Positions 7,885 through 17,422 are shown, numbered from the stretch's first letter. The stretch is 64,000 bases of DNA from an uncultured Chloroflexota bacterium (GCA_937901745.1 CALGSZ010000048.1:1-64000); one strand, 5' to 3'. Notes: generated from the sequence alone by a model not told the origin. Numbers and translations: made by a program.

Positions 7885-9216
7885 ATGTCGGCAACCATGA
7901 CCGAGCACGATGCCATCATCGCTCGTTACAAGGAGTTCGTCACCACTAGCTTCGTCGCCGCCGTCGAGCCAGTCGTCGTCGACCGGGCGGAGGGGTCACG
8001 AATTTGGGATGTCGACGGCAAGGAGTACCTGGACTGCTTCGCCGGGATCGCCGTGGTCAATGCCGGGCACCGTCACCCGCGAGTCCTCGCCGCCGTCCGG
8101 GAGCAGCTCGACCGAGTCGTCCACGCGGCCTCGTACGTCTATCACGTTCCGGTCGTCGCGGAATGCGCCCGGCGCATCGCGGAGGTCGCTCCTGGGTCGC
8201 TGCACGGCCGTGCCAAGACGTTCTTCGGCAACTCTGGCGCCGAGGGCATCGAGACGGCGCTGCGGCTGGCAAAGGCGTACACCGGACGCCGGGAGTTCAT
8301 CGCTCTGACGCATTCGTTCCACGGCCGGACGAACGGCACACTCTCCGTGACCGGCAACATGGCGCGGAAGACTCGCGGCGGCCCCTACGTGCCCGGCGTC
8401 GCGTTCGCCCCTGCCCCGTACGTCTATCGCATTCCCTTCGGCACGGACGATCCGGAAACCGTCGCCGCCCGCTGCGCGGAAATGGTCGAGTGGGCGATTC
8501 TCTACCAGACAAGCGGCGACGTCGCGGCGTTCATCGCGGAGCCGGTCATGGGCGAAGGGGGCATCCTCGTCCCGCCCGCGTCGTACTTCAAGCGAGTCAA
8601 AGAAGTGCTCGATCGCTACGGCATCCTCTTCATCGCGGATGAGGTGCAATCCGGTTTCGGCCGCACCGGCCGCATGTTCGCTATCGAGCATTACGGCGTC
8701 GATCCGGACATCGTCGTGATGGCGAAGGGGATCGCCGACGGCTTCCCGCTTAGCGCCACCGTCGCCCGGCCCGAGATTGCCGACTCCCTGCGACCCGGTG
8801 AACACCTCTCGACGTTTGGAGGCAACCCGGTCTCCTGCGCCGCCGCGATCGCCAACCTCGACGTCTTCCGCGACGAGAAGCTCCCCGAGGCGGCCGCGCG
8901 CAAGGGCGAGCGAGCTCTCGCACGGCTGCGCGAGATGGCCGAGCGCCACCCACTCATCGGCGACGTCCGCGGTCTGGGCCTGATGATCGGCGTCGAGCTC
9001 GTTGCCGACCGCAACACGAAGGAGCCAGCCAAGGCGCAGGCTGCCGAAGTGCGACGTCTCTGCCGGGAGGCCGGCGTGCTCATCGGCGTCGGCGGGCAGA
9101 ACGGCAATGTGATCCGCATCCAGCCGCCGCTCGTGATCGAGGACCGCGACCTCGACCACGCGCTTGACGTGCTCGATTCCGCCATCAGCCAGGTGGAGCG
9201 CGAGACACAGGCGTAA
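7885..9216 (+). CDS. Class III PLP-dependent aminotransferase
   Basis: 443-residue fold-type I aminotransferase of class III (4-aminobutyrate/ornithine/alanine-glyoxylate 2 type). Transfers an amino group from an omega-amino acid or amine to a 2-oxo acid using pyridoxal phosphate. Visible signatures: SGAEGIETALRLAK (phosphate-binding loop), FHGRTNGTL, IADEVQSGFGRTG with the Asp that contacts the PLP pyridine nitrogen, and VVMAKGIADGFPLSA containing the Schiff-base Lys. The open frame extends upstream, but ATG 7885 is chosen because AGGAGGT sits 7 nt before it and the family's N-terminal YKEFV...EGSRIWDVDG starts soon after. The substrate cannot be read from sequence; GABA, beta-alanine/pyruvate and alanine-glyoxylate activities are all compatible. 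Monocistronic. Confidence 0.9.
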   Translation: MSATMTEHDAIIARYKEFVTTSFVAAVEPVVVDRAEGSRIWDVDGKEYLDCFAGIAVVNAGHRHPRVLAAVREQLDRVVHAASYVYHVPVVAECARRIAEVAPGSLHGRAKTFFGNSGAEGIETALRLAKAYTGRREFIALTHSFHGRTNGTLSVTGNMARKTRGGPYVPGVAFAPAPYVYRIPFGTDDPETVAARCAEMVEWAILYQTSGDVAAFIAEPVMGEGGILVPPASYFKRVKEVLDRYGILFIADEVQSGFGRTGRMFAIEHYGVDPDIVVMAKGIADGFPLSATVARPEIADSLRPGEHLSTFGGNPVSCAAAIANLDVFRDEKLPEAAARKGERALARLREMAERHPLIGDVRGLGLMIGVELVADRNTKEPAKAQAAEVRRLCREAGVLIGVGGQNGNVIRIQPPLVIEDRDLDHALDVLDSAISQVERETQA

Positions 9217-9396
9217 GGCGGTCGCAACTTCAGGGTGGCGGCGGCTCAACGGACAGATCAAAGTTTCCGGAATGGACTACACTTTTTTCGAGAATGGTTG
9301 AGTTGGCACGGCGTCCAGCCGTTGGGTGGCCGTGACCGACTCTCGGTCCCCGAGCGGCGGAATGCCGTGCAGTTCACATAGGGAGCGCAGCGAACC

Positions 9397-12228
9397 ATGA
9401 ATTCGAGTGCTGCCACCTCGAAGAGTGACCCGTTTGGCGCCCGAGCGACGCTGACGACGAGTTCCGGCACCACCGTTGCCTACTATCGCCTGCGGGCGCT
9501 CGAGGAGCGCGGGCTGACCAACCTCGACTCGTTACCGTTCACGGTGCGGATTCTCCTGGAGAGCGTCCTGCGCAACCTCGGGACCGAGTTCGGCGACCCA
9601 AGCCACGTCGAGCTGCTCGCGAAGTGGCGGCCGGGAACTGCTGAGGCGGAGGACGCGGTCGAATTCCCGTTCTTGCCCGGCCGCGTCGTCATGCAGGACT
9701 TCACCGGCGTTCCGGCTGTCGTCGATCTGGCGGCGATGCGATCCGCCGTCGGACGCCTGGGCGGCGATGTCACGCGCATCAACCCGCTCGTGCCCGCCGA
9801 CCTCGTGATCGACCACTCGGTTCAGGTCGATCGCTTCGGGACGCTCTTGGCCTTCGCGAGAAACGTCGAGCTGGAGTACGAGCGCAACCGCGAGCGGTAC
9901 GCGCTCCTGCGGTGGGCGCAGCAATCGTTCCAGAATTTCCGCGTCGTGCCGCCGGGCACCGGTATCGTCCATCAGGTCAACCTCGAATACCTCGCCTCCG
10001 TCGTCAGCACCCGGCAGGTTGGCAGCGAGACGGTCGCCTTCCCGGACTCCCTCGTCGGGACCGACTCGCACACGACGATGATCAACGGCCTCGGCGTGCT
10101 CGGCTGGGGCGTCGGCGGGATCGAGGCCGAGGCAGTGCTGCTCGGCCAGCCGCTCTATCTCCTCACTCCTGAAGTCATCGGCTTCCGCCTGACCGGCGCG
10201 CTGCGGCCTGGCGCGACCGCGACCGACCTGGTCCTCTACGTCACGGAGATGCTCCGGAAGTACGGCGTCGTTGGCCGGTTCGTCGAGTTCTTCGGCAAGG
10301 GCTTGACCAACCTGTCGCTCGCCGACCGCGCCACGATCGCCAACATGGCTCCCGAGTACGGCGCGACAGCCGCACTCTTCCCGGTCGACGAGGAAACCCT
10401 GCGCTATCTCCGCCTGACCGGACGCTCGGAGGATCTGATCGATCTGGTCGAGCGGTACTGCAAGGAGCAGGGCCTGTTCCGCACCGACGACACGCCCGAT
10501 CCTTCCTACAACGATGTCCTCGAGCTGGATCTGGGGACGGTTCGACCCAGCGTTGCCGGACCGCGCCGGCCGCAGGACCGCGTGCCGCTCAGCCAACTCC
10601 GCAGGGTCTTCCGAACCGCGTACGCCAACAAGTTCGAGGGTGCTCCGCCGATTGAGGAAAACGGCGACGCCGACGCCGACCTCGGCTTGCTCGAGACCGT
10701 GGCAACCAACGGAAAGGCTCAGCCCGCCGATATTCCGGAGCGCGTTGGCACCGTCCCGATTCAGATCGGCGAGACGCAGACCTCACTCCATCACGGCGCA
10801 GTCGCCATCGCGGCGATCACCTCCTGCACTAACACGTCTAACCCGTCGGTTATGGTCGCCGCGGGCCTGCTTGCCAAGAAGGCGGTCGAGCGCGGGCTGG
10901 ACGTGCCGCGCTATGTCAAGACGAGCATGGCTCCCGGCTCGCAGGTCGTGACGAAGTACCTGGAGCGCGCGGGCCTCCTGCCCTACCTGGAGGCACTGGG
11001 CTTCCACACCGTCGGTTACGGCTGCACCACCTGTATCGGCAATAGCGGCCCGCTCCCACAGCCGGTGGCGGAGGCGATTGACCAGAATGAGCTGGTCGTC
11101 GCATCAGTTCTCTCCGGCAACCGCAATTTCGAGGGCCGGATTCACCCGCAGGTCCGCGCATCCTTCCTTGCGTCGCCGCCGCTGGTCGTCGCCTACGCGC
11201 TGGCCGGCACCGTTGACATCGACCTGCTGCGCGAGCCTGTCGGCTACGACCCGAACGGCGATCCCGTCTACCTGCGCGACATCTGGCCGAGCCCGGAGGA
11301 GGTTCAGCAGACGATCGCGGAATCGATCGATCCGGAGATGTTCGCGGAGGAGTACAAGACGGTCTTCGCCGGCGACGAGCGCTGGCAGTCGCTACCGGTT
11401 CCAGAGGGCGCGCTGTACGAGTGGGATCCCGAATCGACCTACGTCCAGGAGCCGCCGTACTTCCTGGATCTCTCGCCCGAGCCGGGGCCGCTCCAGGACA
11501 TCATCAACGCGCGCGTCCTGGCGCTACTCGGCGATTCGGTGACGACCGACCACATCTCGCCTGCCGGCTCCATCCCGAAGGCGAGTCCGGCCGGACAATA
11601 CCTAATCAGCAAGGGAGTGGAACCGTATCAGTTCAACTCGTATGGCTCTCGGCGCGGCAATCACGAGGTGATGATCCGCGGCACATTCGCTAACATCCGG
11701 CTGCGGAACCGCCTGACACCGGGCAAGGAAGGCTACTGGACGATCCACGTTCCGTCCGGCGAGGAGATGACGATGTACGACGCGGCGATGCGCTACCAGA
11801 GCGAGGGCACGCCGCTTCTCGTCATCGCCGGCAAGGAATACGGCACCGGCTCCTCGCGCGACTGGGCCGCGAAGGGCACGCTGCTCCTTGGCGTCAGGGC
11901 CGTGCTCGCCGAGAGCTTCGAGCGGATCCACCGAAGCAACCTCGTCGGCATGGGCGTCTTGCCGCTCCAGTTCCTGCCAGGCGAGAACGCCGATTCCCTT
12001 GGCCTCACCGGACACGAGGCGTACACGATTCACGGCATCGCCGAGGGACTGACGCCTCGCAAGCGCGTCCAGATTCAGGCAGTCGGCGCTGACGGTAAGA
12101 CGACCACGTTCGAGGCGATCGCGCGGGTCGATAGCCCGATCGAGGTCGAGTACTACCGCAACGGCGGCATCCTGCAGACGGTGCTCCGCCGCCTGCTCAA
12201 GGAGGGAAGCGCCGCGCCACAGGCCTAG
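9397..12228 (+). CDS. acnA: Aconitate hydratase
   Basis: TCA-cycle enzyme interconverting citrate and isocitrate, AcnA/IRP1 type, 943 residues. The three cysteine ligands of the [4Fe-4S] cluster are visible: C477 in TSCTNTSNPSV, and C543 and C546 in GYGCTTCIGNSG. Other conserved elements are GTDSHTTMINGLGVLGWGVG (N-terminal domain) and KEYGTGSSRDWAAKG plus RIHRSNLVGMGVLPLQF in the C-terminal swivel domain. The protein is slightly longer than the ~890-residue norm, mostly from an insert around 370-440. ATG 9397 is preceded by GGGAGCG. It is separated from neighbours on both sides and followed by a good terminator, so it is likely monocistronic. Confidence 0.96.
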   Translation: MNSSAATSKSDPFGARATLTTSSGTTVAYYRLRALEERGLTNLDSLPFTVRILLESVLRNLGTEFGDPSHVELLAKWRPGTAEAEDAVEFPFLPGRVVMQDFTGVPAVVDLAAMRSAVGRLGGDVTRINPLVPADLVIDHSVQVDRFGTLLAFARNVELEYERNRERYALLRWAQQSFQNFRVVPPGTGIVHQVNLEYLASVVSTRQVGSETVAFPDSLVGTDSHTTMINGLGVLGWGVGGIEAEAVLLGQPLYLLTPEVIGFRLTGALRPGATATDLVLYVTEMLRKYGVVGRFVEFFGKGLTNLSLADRATIANMAPEYGATAALFPVDEETLRYLRLTGRSEDLIDLVERYCKEQGLFRTDDTPDPSYNDVLELDLGTVRPSVAGPRRPQDRVPLSQLRRVFRTAYANKFEGAPPIEENGDADADLGLLETVATNGKAQPADIPERVGTVPIQIGETQTSLHHGAVAIAAITSCTNTSNPSVMVAAGLLAKKAVERGLDVPRYVKTSMAPGSQVVTKYLERAGLLPYLEALGFHTVGYGCTTCIGNSGPLPQPVAEAIDQNELVVASVLSGNRNFEGRIHPQVRASFLASPPLVVAYALAGTVDIDLLREPVGYDPNGDPVYLRDIWPSPEEVQQTIAESIDPEMFAEEYKTVFAGDERWQSLPVPEGALYEWDPESTYVQEPPYFLDLSPEPGPLQDIINARVLALLGDSVTTDHISPAGSIPKASPAGQYLISKGVEPYQFNSYGSRRGNHEVMIRGTFANIRLRNRLTPGKEGYWTIHVPSGEEMTMYDAAMRYQSEGTPLLVIAGKEYGTGSSRDWAAKGTLLLGVRAVLAESFERIHRSNLVGMGVLPLQFLPGENADSLGLTGHEAYTIHGIAEGLTPRKRVQIQAVGADGKTTTFEAIARVDSPIEVEYYRNGGILQTVLRRLLKEGSAAPQA

Positions 12229-12263
12229 CATTCGGCGCCGCCAATCCAGCTATCTCGACGTTG

Positions 12264-12289
12264 AGAGCCCTCCTAGCGGAGGGCTCTTT
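12264..12289 (+). terminator. Rho-independent terminator of acnA
   Basis: Perfect 10-bp stem AGAGCCCTCC/GGAGGGCTCT with the 4-nt loop TAGC, followed by a short T-run; located 36 bp after the acnA stop. Confidence 0.85.
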
Positions 12290-12381
12290 CACTTGGAGAG
12301 ACAACGACGAGGGCGACTCGTGGGATCAGGAGGCGATGGAAGACGACCGGCGGACTGGCTAGGGTTCAGGATTCGCGGTTC

Positions 12382-12783
12382 TCAATCCTCACAGCTGTGC
12401 CAGGAGTCGATTCGAACGGTGACGCGGTACCGCTCTTCGCCGGGAACTCCACGAGTGTAGTCGGCTCCGGTGTACTTGTGGGCAAGCTGATTGACAAACG
12501 TCAGGTCGCGGAAAAGCGTCCAATCAACCACCTCGCCGCGAATCTCCAAATGGCGCTCCGGCCGCGCCGGGTCCGACAACGATATGGCGAGACGAGGATC
12601 GCGGCGCAGGTTTCGGTACTTCTGCGTCACCGGCCGGATGCTGAGCAGGATGTGCTCACCATCCCAGAGGAACCAGACCGGATTGACCTGCGGCTCGCCG
12701 CGCGGTCCGATCGTGGAGAGATGGGCGAGCGTCTTGCTGTTCAGCAAGTCATGAAATCGCTCGGGCACTGGCCCTTGCGGCAT
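12382..12783 (-). CDS. PPOX-class (pyridoxamine 5'-phosphate oxidase-like) F420/flavin-dependent protein
   Basis: 133-residue split-barrel protein of the pyridoxamine-phosphate-oxidase superfamily. Sequence features such as LAHLSTIGPRGEPQVNPVWF near the N-terminus and ILLSIRPVTQKYRNLRRDPR in the middle fit the TIGR03618-type F420-dependent oxidoreductases. These use deazaflavin or flavin cofactors on diverse small molecules. It is much shorter than true PdxH (~220 residues), so PLP synthesis is unlikely. The ATG follows GGAGGT. It lies 20 bp downstream of the Nudix gene and probably shares its transcript. Whether the host makes F420 is not visible here. Confidence 0.75.
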   Translation of the reverse strand: MPQGPVPERFHDLLNSKTLAHLSTIGPRGEPQVNPVWFLWDGEHILLSIRPVTQKYRNLRRDPRLAISLSDPARPERHLEIRGEVVDWTLFRDLTFVNQLAHKYTGADYTRGVPGEERYRVTVRIDSWHSCED

Positions 12784-12803
12784 TTCTCATTACCTCCTAG
12801 GCA

Positions 12804-13475
12804 TCAGATTGCGACGTGGCGTTCGCCCTGGAGGGCCAGGGAAGCCGCGATCGCGATTCGGTACGGATAACGATCGACCGACGGCACGAAGTCGGTCAGT
12901 TGGATCGTCTCAGTTCTCGGGGTGACGCTCCCGGCTGCGAGGACCTCGGCTTCGACAGCGTCAGCCTCGCCAGAGTAGAGGGCCAGGACGGCCGCGACCG
13001 GGAGTTTCACCAGCCCTTCCAGCTCAACCGGGTTCGGCCGGTAATCGGTCAGCGGCCGATCGTCCACGAGCAGGAACACCTCTTGCACTTCTCGGTCCCG
13101 CGTACCGGATTCAGCTTCGTTCGCCGAGAGGCGCGTGCCCAGCCAGCGCAGCCGCTCCGGCTTGACGCTAATACCGATTTCCTCATCGGTCTCCCGCAGC
13201 GTCTCTTCGATCGTCTCACCCGCTCGCACGTGTCCCCCGACCGTCGCATCGAGACGACCCGGCCAGGTGTCCTTGCGTAGGCCACGCCGCTGAAAGATGA
13301 GGTAGGGCGACCCGTCAGCCTCCTTGCCAGCGATCCAGACATGGACTGCGCGGTGCCAATCACCATCGCGATGCACCGCGTATCGGGCCTTGTAGTGGCC
13401 CGTCGGCGCCCCGGCGGTAGTGACGACCTCGAACAACTCCTCCGGGTCTTGCGCCGGCGGCAGCGTCTCACTCAT
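12804..13475 (-). CDS. Nudix hydrolase (IPP-isomerase-like subgroup)
   Basis: 223-residue Nudix-fold protein. The segment AVHVWIAG...LIFQRRGLRKDTWPG before the box resembles the Idi-like Nudix hydrolases. The Nudix box reads GHVRAGETIEETLRETDEE then IGI, which keeps the Gly, the first Glu and the REx2EE metal-binding core. It is one residue shorter than the canonical 23-residue pattern between the first Glu and the RE pair. The C-terminal 90 residues are not recognised. It overlaps the upstream GNAT gene by 4 bp (ATGA), indicating translational coupling. The substrate is unknown; true isopentenyl-diphosphate isomerase is not supported. Confidence 0.82.
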   Translation of the reverse strand: MSETLPPAQDPEELFEVVTTAGAPTGHYKARYAVHRDGDWHRAVHVWIAGKEADGSPYLIFQRRGLRKDTWPGRLDATVGGHVRAGETIEETLRETDEEIGISVKPERLRWLGTRLSANEAESGTRDREVQEVFLLVDDRPLTDYRPNPVELEGLVKLPVAAVLALYSGEADAVEAEVLAAGSVTPRTETIQLTDFVPSVDRYPYRIAIAASLALQGERHVAI

Positions 13476-14041
13476 TCCTCGTCAACTCGATTCTCGGCCG
13501 GCGTCTCGGGTTCGCCGTCCGTCGCCAGCCGCGCAAAGATGAGCACGTCGTGGAACTGCCCATCCACATAGGCTGCCTCGCGCAAGACCGCTTCCTGCGC
13601 GAAGCCGCATTTCCGATAGAGCCGATGCGCGCGCTCGTTGTAGGCCTCGCTTCGCAGCCAAACGCGATGGAAGCCCCACTGCGCGAAGCAGACATCGAGA
13701 AAGGTTTCCAGGACGTCCGTCCCGAGCCCCTGCCCCCACCGCTCGCGCTCACCGATGAGGAGCGATAGCTCGAGCGAGCGGTGCGGAAGTCGCTCCCGGC
13801 TCGTTACCAGCAAGCCGACCGGGTTCCCGTCCAAGTCCTCGATGAGAAAAGCCGCCGGTCTGCCTAGCTCGGCCTCTCGCTCGAGCCACTCTTCGATGCG
13901 CCGCTGAATCTCCGCCAGCGAGACGGTCGCCTCTGGCTGTCCCCAGAAGCGCATCACCTCCGGGTCGTTGAGCCAGCGGTATAGGTGACCAGCGTCGGTC
14001 CGCTCGATGGCCCGCAGGTTGACCCGCTCGCCGCGAATCAT
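13472..14041 (-). CDS. GNAT family N-acetyltransferase (RimJ/RimL type)
   Basis: 189-residue acyl-CoA N-acyltransferase of the RimJ/RimL-like Acetyltransf_3 group. It begins with the typical IRGERVNLRAIERTDAGHLY strand and carries the acetyl-CoA binding signature RERWGQGLGTDVLE (motif A, Q/RxxGxG/A), then YNERAHRLYRKCGF (motif B). The start is placed at the internal ATG 14041 because GGAG lies 9 nt upstream and the family consensus begins there; the frame is open to 14074. The acceptor could be a protein N-terminus, an antibiotic or a small amine. It is first of a probable three-gene unit with the Nudix and PPOX genes, downstream of the nuo cluster on the same strand. Confidence 0.86.
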   Translation of the reverse strand: MIRGERVNLRAIERTDAGHLYRWLNDPEVMRFWGQPEATVSLAEIQRRIEEWLEREAELGRPAAFLIEDLDGNPVGLLVTSRERLPHRSLELSLLIGERERWGQGLGTDVLETFLDVCFAQWGFHRVWLRSEAYNERAHRLYRKCGFAQEAVLREAAYVDGQFHDVLIFARLATDGEPETPAENRVDEE

Positions 14042-14079
14042 GTCACCGGACTCCACGCCGAAATGCGACCACAAAGCAG

Positions 14080-14108
14080 CGAGGGGCGCTCGGTACGGCG
14101 GCCCCTCG
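14080..14108 (-). terminator. Hairpin between nuoN and the GNAT gene
   Basis: 8-bp perfect stem CGAGGGGC/GCCCCTCG with a 13-nt loop, 60 bp past the nuoN stop, followed on the minus strand by CTGCTTTG. A plausible but weak terminator for the nuo transcript. Confidence 0.45.
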
Positions 14109-14167
14109 CTCCCCCTTCGCTCCCTCCAAGAAGGAGGTTGCCTCCGGATCCCCCCGCTATGTAGTGA

Positions 14168-15691
14168 TCACGTCAGCGCCCCGGTCCAACGGTCGGCCAG
14201 ATCAACCAACCGGCTGGAGAAGAGCCCCAGGGCGAGATTGGCAATGACCATCACGGCGATGCCCGCGTTCAGCAGCCAGGTCGAGCTAGCGCCAAGCTGG
14301 CGCTCCGGCGGATTGAAGTACATCACCGCGACGACACGCAGGTAGTAGTAAGCGCTGACCGCTGAGAGGATAACAACCGCGAGCGCGAGCCAGAGCAGAT
14401 CGGCATCGATTGCGGCGACGATGACGTAGTACTTCGCGTAGAACCCGAGCAGCGGCGGCACACCCATCAGGGAGACCATGAAGATCGTCATCGCGACCGC
14501 CGCCGCCGGATTGGAGCTCGCGAGACCGGCGAAATCATCGAGCGTCATGCCACGGCCACGGTGCTGAATCCAGGCCACCACCGCGAATGCGCCGATGTTC
14601 ATGAAGGTGTACGCCAGGATGTAGTACAGGACGCTCGACACTCCCAGGTCAGCAGAGCCGGCTCCATTTCCGGAGCCGAAACCGGTGCCCTCCCGCGCTT
14701 GGTAGGCGGCCAGGCCAACCAGCATGTAACCCGTGTGCGCGATCGAGGAGTAGGCGAGCATACGCTTGATGTTGCGCTGCGAGATGGCGACGATGTTGCC
14801 GAACGCCATCGTGATCAACGCGAGCACCGCTAGCAGATCGGTCCAGTCGTTCCGCATCGGGCCGAGCCCCTGGACCATGATCCGGACAATCGCCGCGAAG
14901 CCAGCCGCCTTCGGAACGACGGACATGAAGCCGGTGACCGGAGTCGGCGCGCCGTCATAGGCGTCCGGTGTCCACATATGGAACGGGACCGCCGCGATCT
15001 TGAACCCGAGACCCACCGTCAGCAGCAGCAGCGCCAGCAGCAACGAGGCTTCCTGCCGATCCTGTCCGGCGACCGTGTCTTGAATCGCGCTGCGGATCTC
15101 GTCGAGGTTCGTCGAGCCGGTCAGGCCGTAGGTCCACGCCATCGCGTAGATCAAGATCGCGCTAGCGAAGATACCCAGCAGGAAGTACTTGAGCGCGCCC
15201 TCGACCGAGGTGACGCGGCGCTTGGCGAACGCGGTCAGCACGTAGGTCGCCAGGGAAGACAACTCGATGCCGACGAAGAGCATCACCAGGTCGCCCGCCG
15301 CGGCGGTGAGGAGCGCGCCGAGGATCGAGAAGGCGAGGAGCACGTAGAACTCGCCGATCGGCATGCGCCCTTCGAGCCGCTCGACGTAGCTGGCGGAGAC
15401 CATCACCGACAGGATCGCGGCCGAGAGGATGATGACAGAAAGGAAGACCGTCAGGCCGTCGGCCCGGAAAGCTCCGTTGAACGTTGCCCGGTCCTCGCCG
15501 TGCTGCCAGTAGAGCGCGACCATCGCGGCAGCGTAGCCAAGGAGCGAGATCGCCGTCAGCCAGGTGTAGTGCCGCTCATTCGGCAGGAAGGCATCGAGGA
15601 ACAGGAGGACGAGCGCCAGCCCGAACACGATTAGCTGGGGCACTACCAGGCTCCAGTCCGGGCCCGTCAGATTGAGATTGATCAGGTCCAC
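14168..15691 (-). CDS. nuoN: NADH-quinone oxidoreductase subunit N
   Basis: Antiporter-like membrane subunit of respiratory complex I (507 residues, about 14 helices), part of the proton-pumping arm. The family hallmarks are visible: the Glu in ELSSLATYVL (helix 5), the Lys-bearing ALKYFLLGIFASAI segment, RNIKRMLAYSSIAHTGYMLVG, and a late Lys region near GFYAKYYVI. GTG start at 15691. Last gene of the nuo cluster, 42 bp after nuoM. Confidence 0.95.
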   Translation of the reverse strand: MDLINLNLTGPDWSLVVPQLIVFGLALVLLFLDAFLPNERHYTWLTAISLLGYAAAMVALYWQHGEDRATFNGAFRADGLTVFLSVIILSAAILSVMVSASYVERLEGRMPIGEFYVLLAFSILGALLTAAAGDLVMLFVGIELSSLATYVLTAFAKRRVTSVEGALKYFLLGIFASAILIYAMAWTYGLTGSTNLDEIRSAIQDTVAGQDRQEASLLLALLLLTVGLGFKIAAVPFHMWTPDAYDGAPTPVTGFMSVVPKAAGFAAIVRIMVQGLGPMRNDWTDLLAVLALITMAFGNIVAISQRNIKRMLAYSSIAHTGYMLVGLAAYQAREGTGFGSGNGAGSADLGVSSVLYYILAYTFMNIGAFAVVAWIQHRGRGMTLDDFAGLASSNPAAAVAMTIFMVSLMGVPPLLGFYAKYYVIVAAIDADLLWLALAVVILSAVSAYYYLRVVAVMYFNPPERQLGASSTWLLNAGIAVMVIANLALGLFSSRLVDLADRWTGALT

Positions 15692-15733
15692 CTACCGCGC
15701 TCCCTTGCCATTATGCAGACTGCCCGCGCACCG

Positions 15734-17422
15734 CTAACCACCGAGCGGGCCACGGAGGAACGGTTCGAGAATCCGCTCGAAGCTTGGCTGCACGATCTCG
15801 AAGATCGGCTTCGGATAGACGCCGAACACGATCGTTGCGATCGCTAGCGGAATCAGCGTGATTGCCTCCTTGACCGTGAGGTCCCGCCAGACGATGCCGC
15901 CGTGCTCGTCGTCATGCTCGTGCGACGCGCCGGAGACCGGCATCACGGCCTCGCCATGACCGTGGCCATGCGACGCGGCGATCATCGCGCGCTCGTCCGG
16001 CGTTAGGTCAGCGTCGTGGGGGTCAGGCGGCTGCTCCGGCCGGCGGCCGAAGATCACGCGCTGGAACATCCACATCATGTACCAGGCGGCAAAGATCACG
16101 ACCGCGAAGGTAAAGAACGCCGCCCACTTGTTCCACTGCCACGTGCCGAGCGCGACGAGGAACTCGCCGATGAACCCGGACATTCCCGGCAGACCGATGC
16201 TCGCGAGCATGAAGAGCATGAAGAAGGCGGAATAGACAGGCATCCGCGAGGCGAGCCCGCCGAACGCAGCGATCAACCGGGTGTGGGCACGCTCGTAGAT
16301 GACACCGACGAGCAAGAAGAGAGCGCCGGTGTTGAAGCCGTGCGCCAGCATCACCATCATCGAGCCGTTCAGCCCGTTCAGGTAGTGCTCGACGTTAGCC
16401 ACGCCCGCCAACCGGTCGCGCTCGGCGGCCAGAACGGAGACCGCGATACCGAGCGTCACGAAGCCCATGTGGCTGACGGACGAATAGGCGACGAGCTTCT
16501 TGAGGTCGGGCTGGACCAATGCCACGAACGCGCCGTAGAGAATGGCGATGATGGAGAGGACGGCGATCGGAATCGCCCAGTCCTCGGTCCCCTCAGGGAA
16601 GAGCGGCAGATTGAAGCGGAGCAGGCCGTAGCCTCCCATCTTCAGCAGCACTGCCGCCAGGATCACCGAGGCGGCCGTCGGCGCCTCGACGTGCGCGTCT
16701 GGCAGCCAAGTGTGGAGCGGGAACATCGGCACTTTGACGGCGAACGCGATCAGGAACGCCGCGAACGCCAGGCCCTGGAAGAGGTCGCTATACGCTCCCT
16801 TGTCCCACCCCGTTTGTAGCTCGAGGATGTTCAGCGTGCGGACCGACGTCGTCTCGTAGTACTGCTGGTAGGTCGCGACGATGCCGACCAGCATCAGCAG
16901 CGAGCCGGCGAGGGTGTAAATGAAGAACTTGACCGCCGCATAGACGCGGTTGGAGCTGCCCCACACCCCGATGAGCAGTGCCATCGGGATGAGCATGACC
17001 TCCCAGAAGATGTAGAAGAGGAACAGGTCCAGCGCCATGAAGACGCCGAGCATCCCTGTCTCGAGCAGGAGCATCGCGATGTAATACTCGCGGGTCCGGT
17101 TGTTGACCGTGTCCCACGACCAGATGATCGCGATGAGCGTCAGCACCGTCGTCAGCGCGATCAGGACGACCGCGATGCCATCTACGCCGAAGTGGTATGA
17201 GACGCCGAGGTCGTTAAGCCAGGTGACCCGCTCCTCGAACTGGAACTCCGCGTTCTTGTCGAACCCCGCGACCATGACCACGGAGAGGACAAGACTCACC
17301 AGCGAGGCCAGCAGAGCGATTGCCCGCGTGGTCTCGCGCGATGCGCGCGGCATGAAGAAGAGCACCAGCGCGCCAGCGAGCGGCGCGTAGGCCATCACAC
17401 TCAGCAGCGGGAAGTTATCCAC
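15734..17422 (-). CDS. nuoM: NADH-quinone oxidoreductase subunit M
   Basis: Central antiporter-like proton-channel subunit of complex I, 562 residues. Signatures: the helix-5 Glu in IFWEVMLIPMALLIGVWG, YAAVKFFIYTLAGSLLML, FPLHTWLPDAHVEAPTAAS, and LKKLVAYSSVSHMGFVTLGI. An odd feature is a His-rich hydrophilic loop at about residues 484-508 (SHGHGHGE...HEHDDEHG) before the last helix, which is not part of the conserved fold. The GTG start follows GGAGGAAG. It lies between nuoL and nuoN with short spacing (33 and 42 bp). Confidence 0.95.
   Translation of the reverse strand: MDNFPLLSVMAYAPLAGALVLFFMPRASRETTRAIALLASLVSLVLSVVMVAGFDKNAEFQFEERVTWLNDLGVSYHFGVDGIAVVLIALTTVLTLIAIIWSWDTVNNRTREYYIAMLLLETGMLGVFMALDLFLFYIFWEVMLIPMALLIGVWGSSNRVYAAVKFFIYTLAGSLLMLVGIVATYQQYYETTSVRTLNILELQTGWDKGAYSDLFQGLAFAAFLIAFAVKVPMFPLHTWLPDAHVEAPTAASVILAAVLLKMGGYGLLRFNLPLFPEGTEDWAIPIAVLSIIAILYGAFVALVQPDLKKLVAYSSVSHMGFVTLGIAVSVLAAERDRLAGVANVEHYLNGLNGSMMVMLAHGFNTGALFLLVGVIYERAHTRLIAAFGGLASRMPVYSAFFMLFMLASIGLPGMSGFIGEFLVALGTWQWNKWAAFFTFAVVIFAAWYMMWMFQRVIFGRRPEQPPDPHDADLTPDERAMIAASHGHGHGEAVMPVSGASHEHDDEHGGIVWRDLTVKEAITLIPLAIATIVFGVYPKPIFEIVQPSFERILEPFLRGPLGG

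Noticed and set aside
12804..13475. Isopentenyl-diphosphate isomerase
   Set aside because: The protein resembles the Idi-like Nudix group only around the box, and the box spacing is non-canonical.
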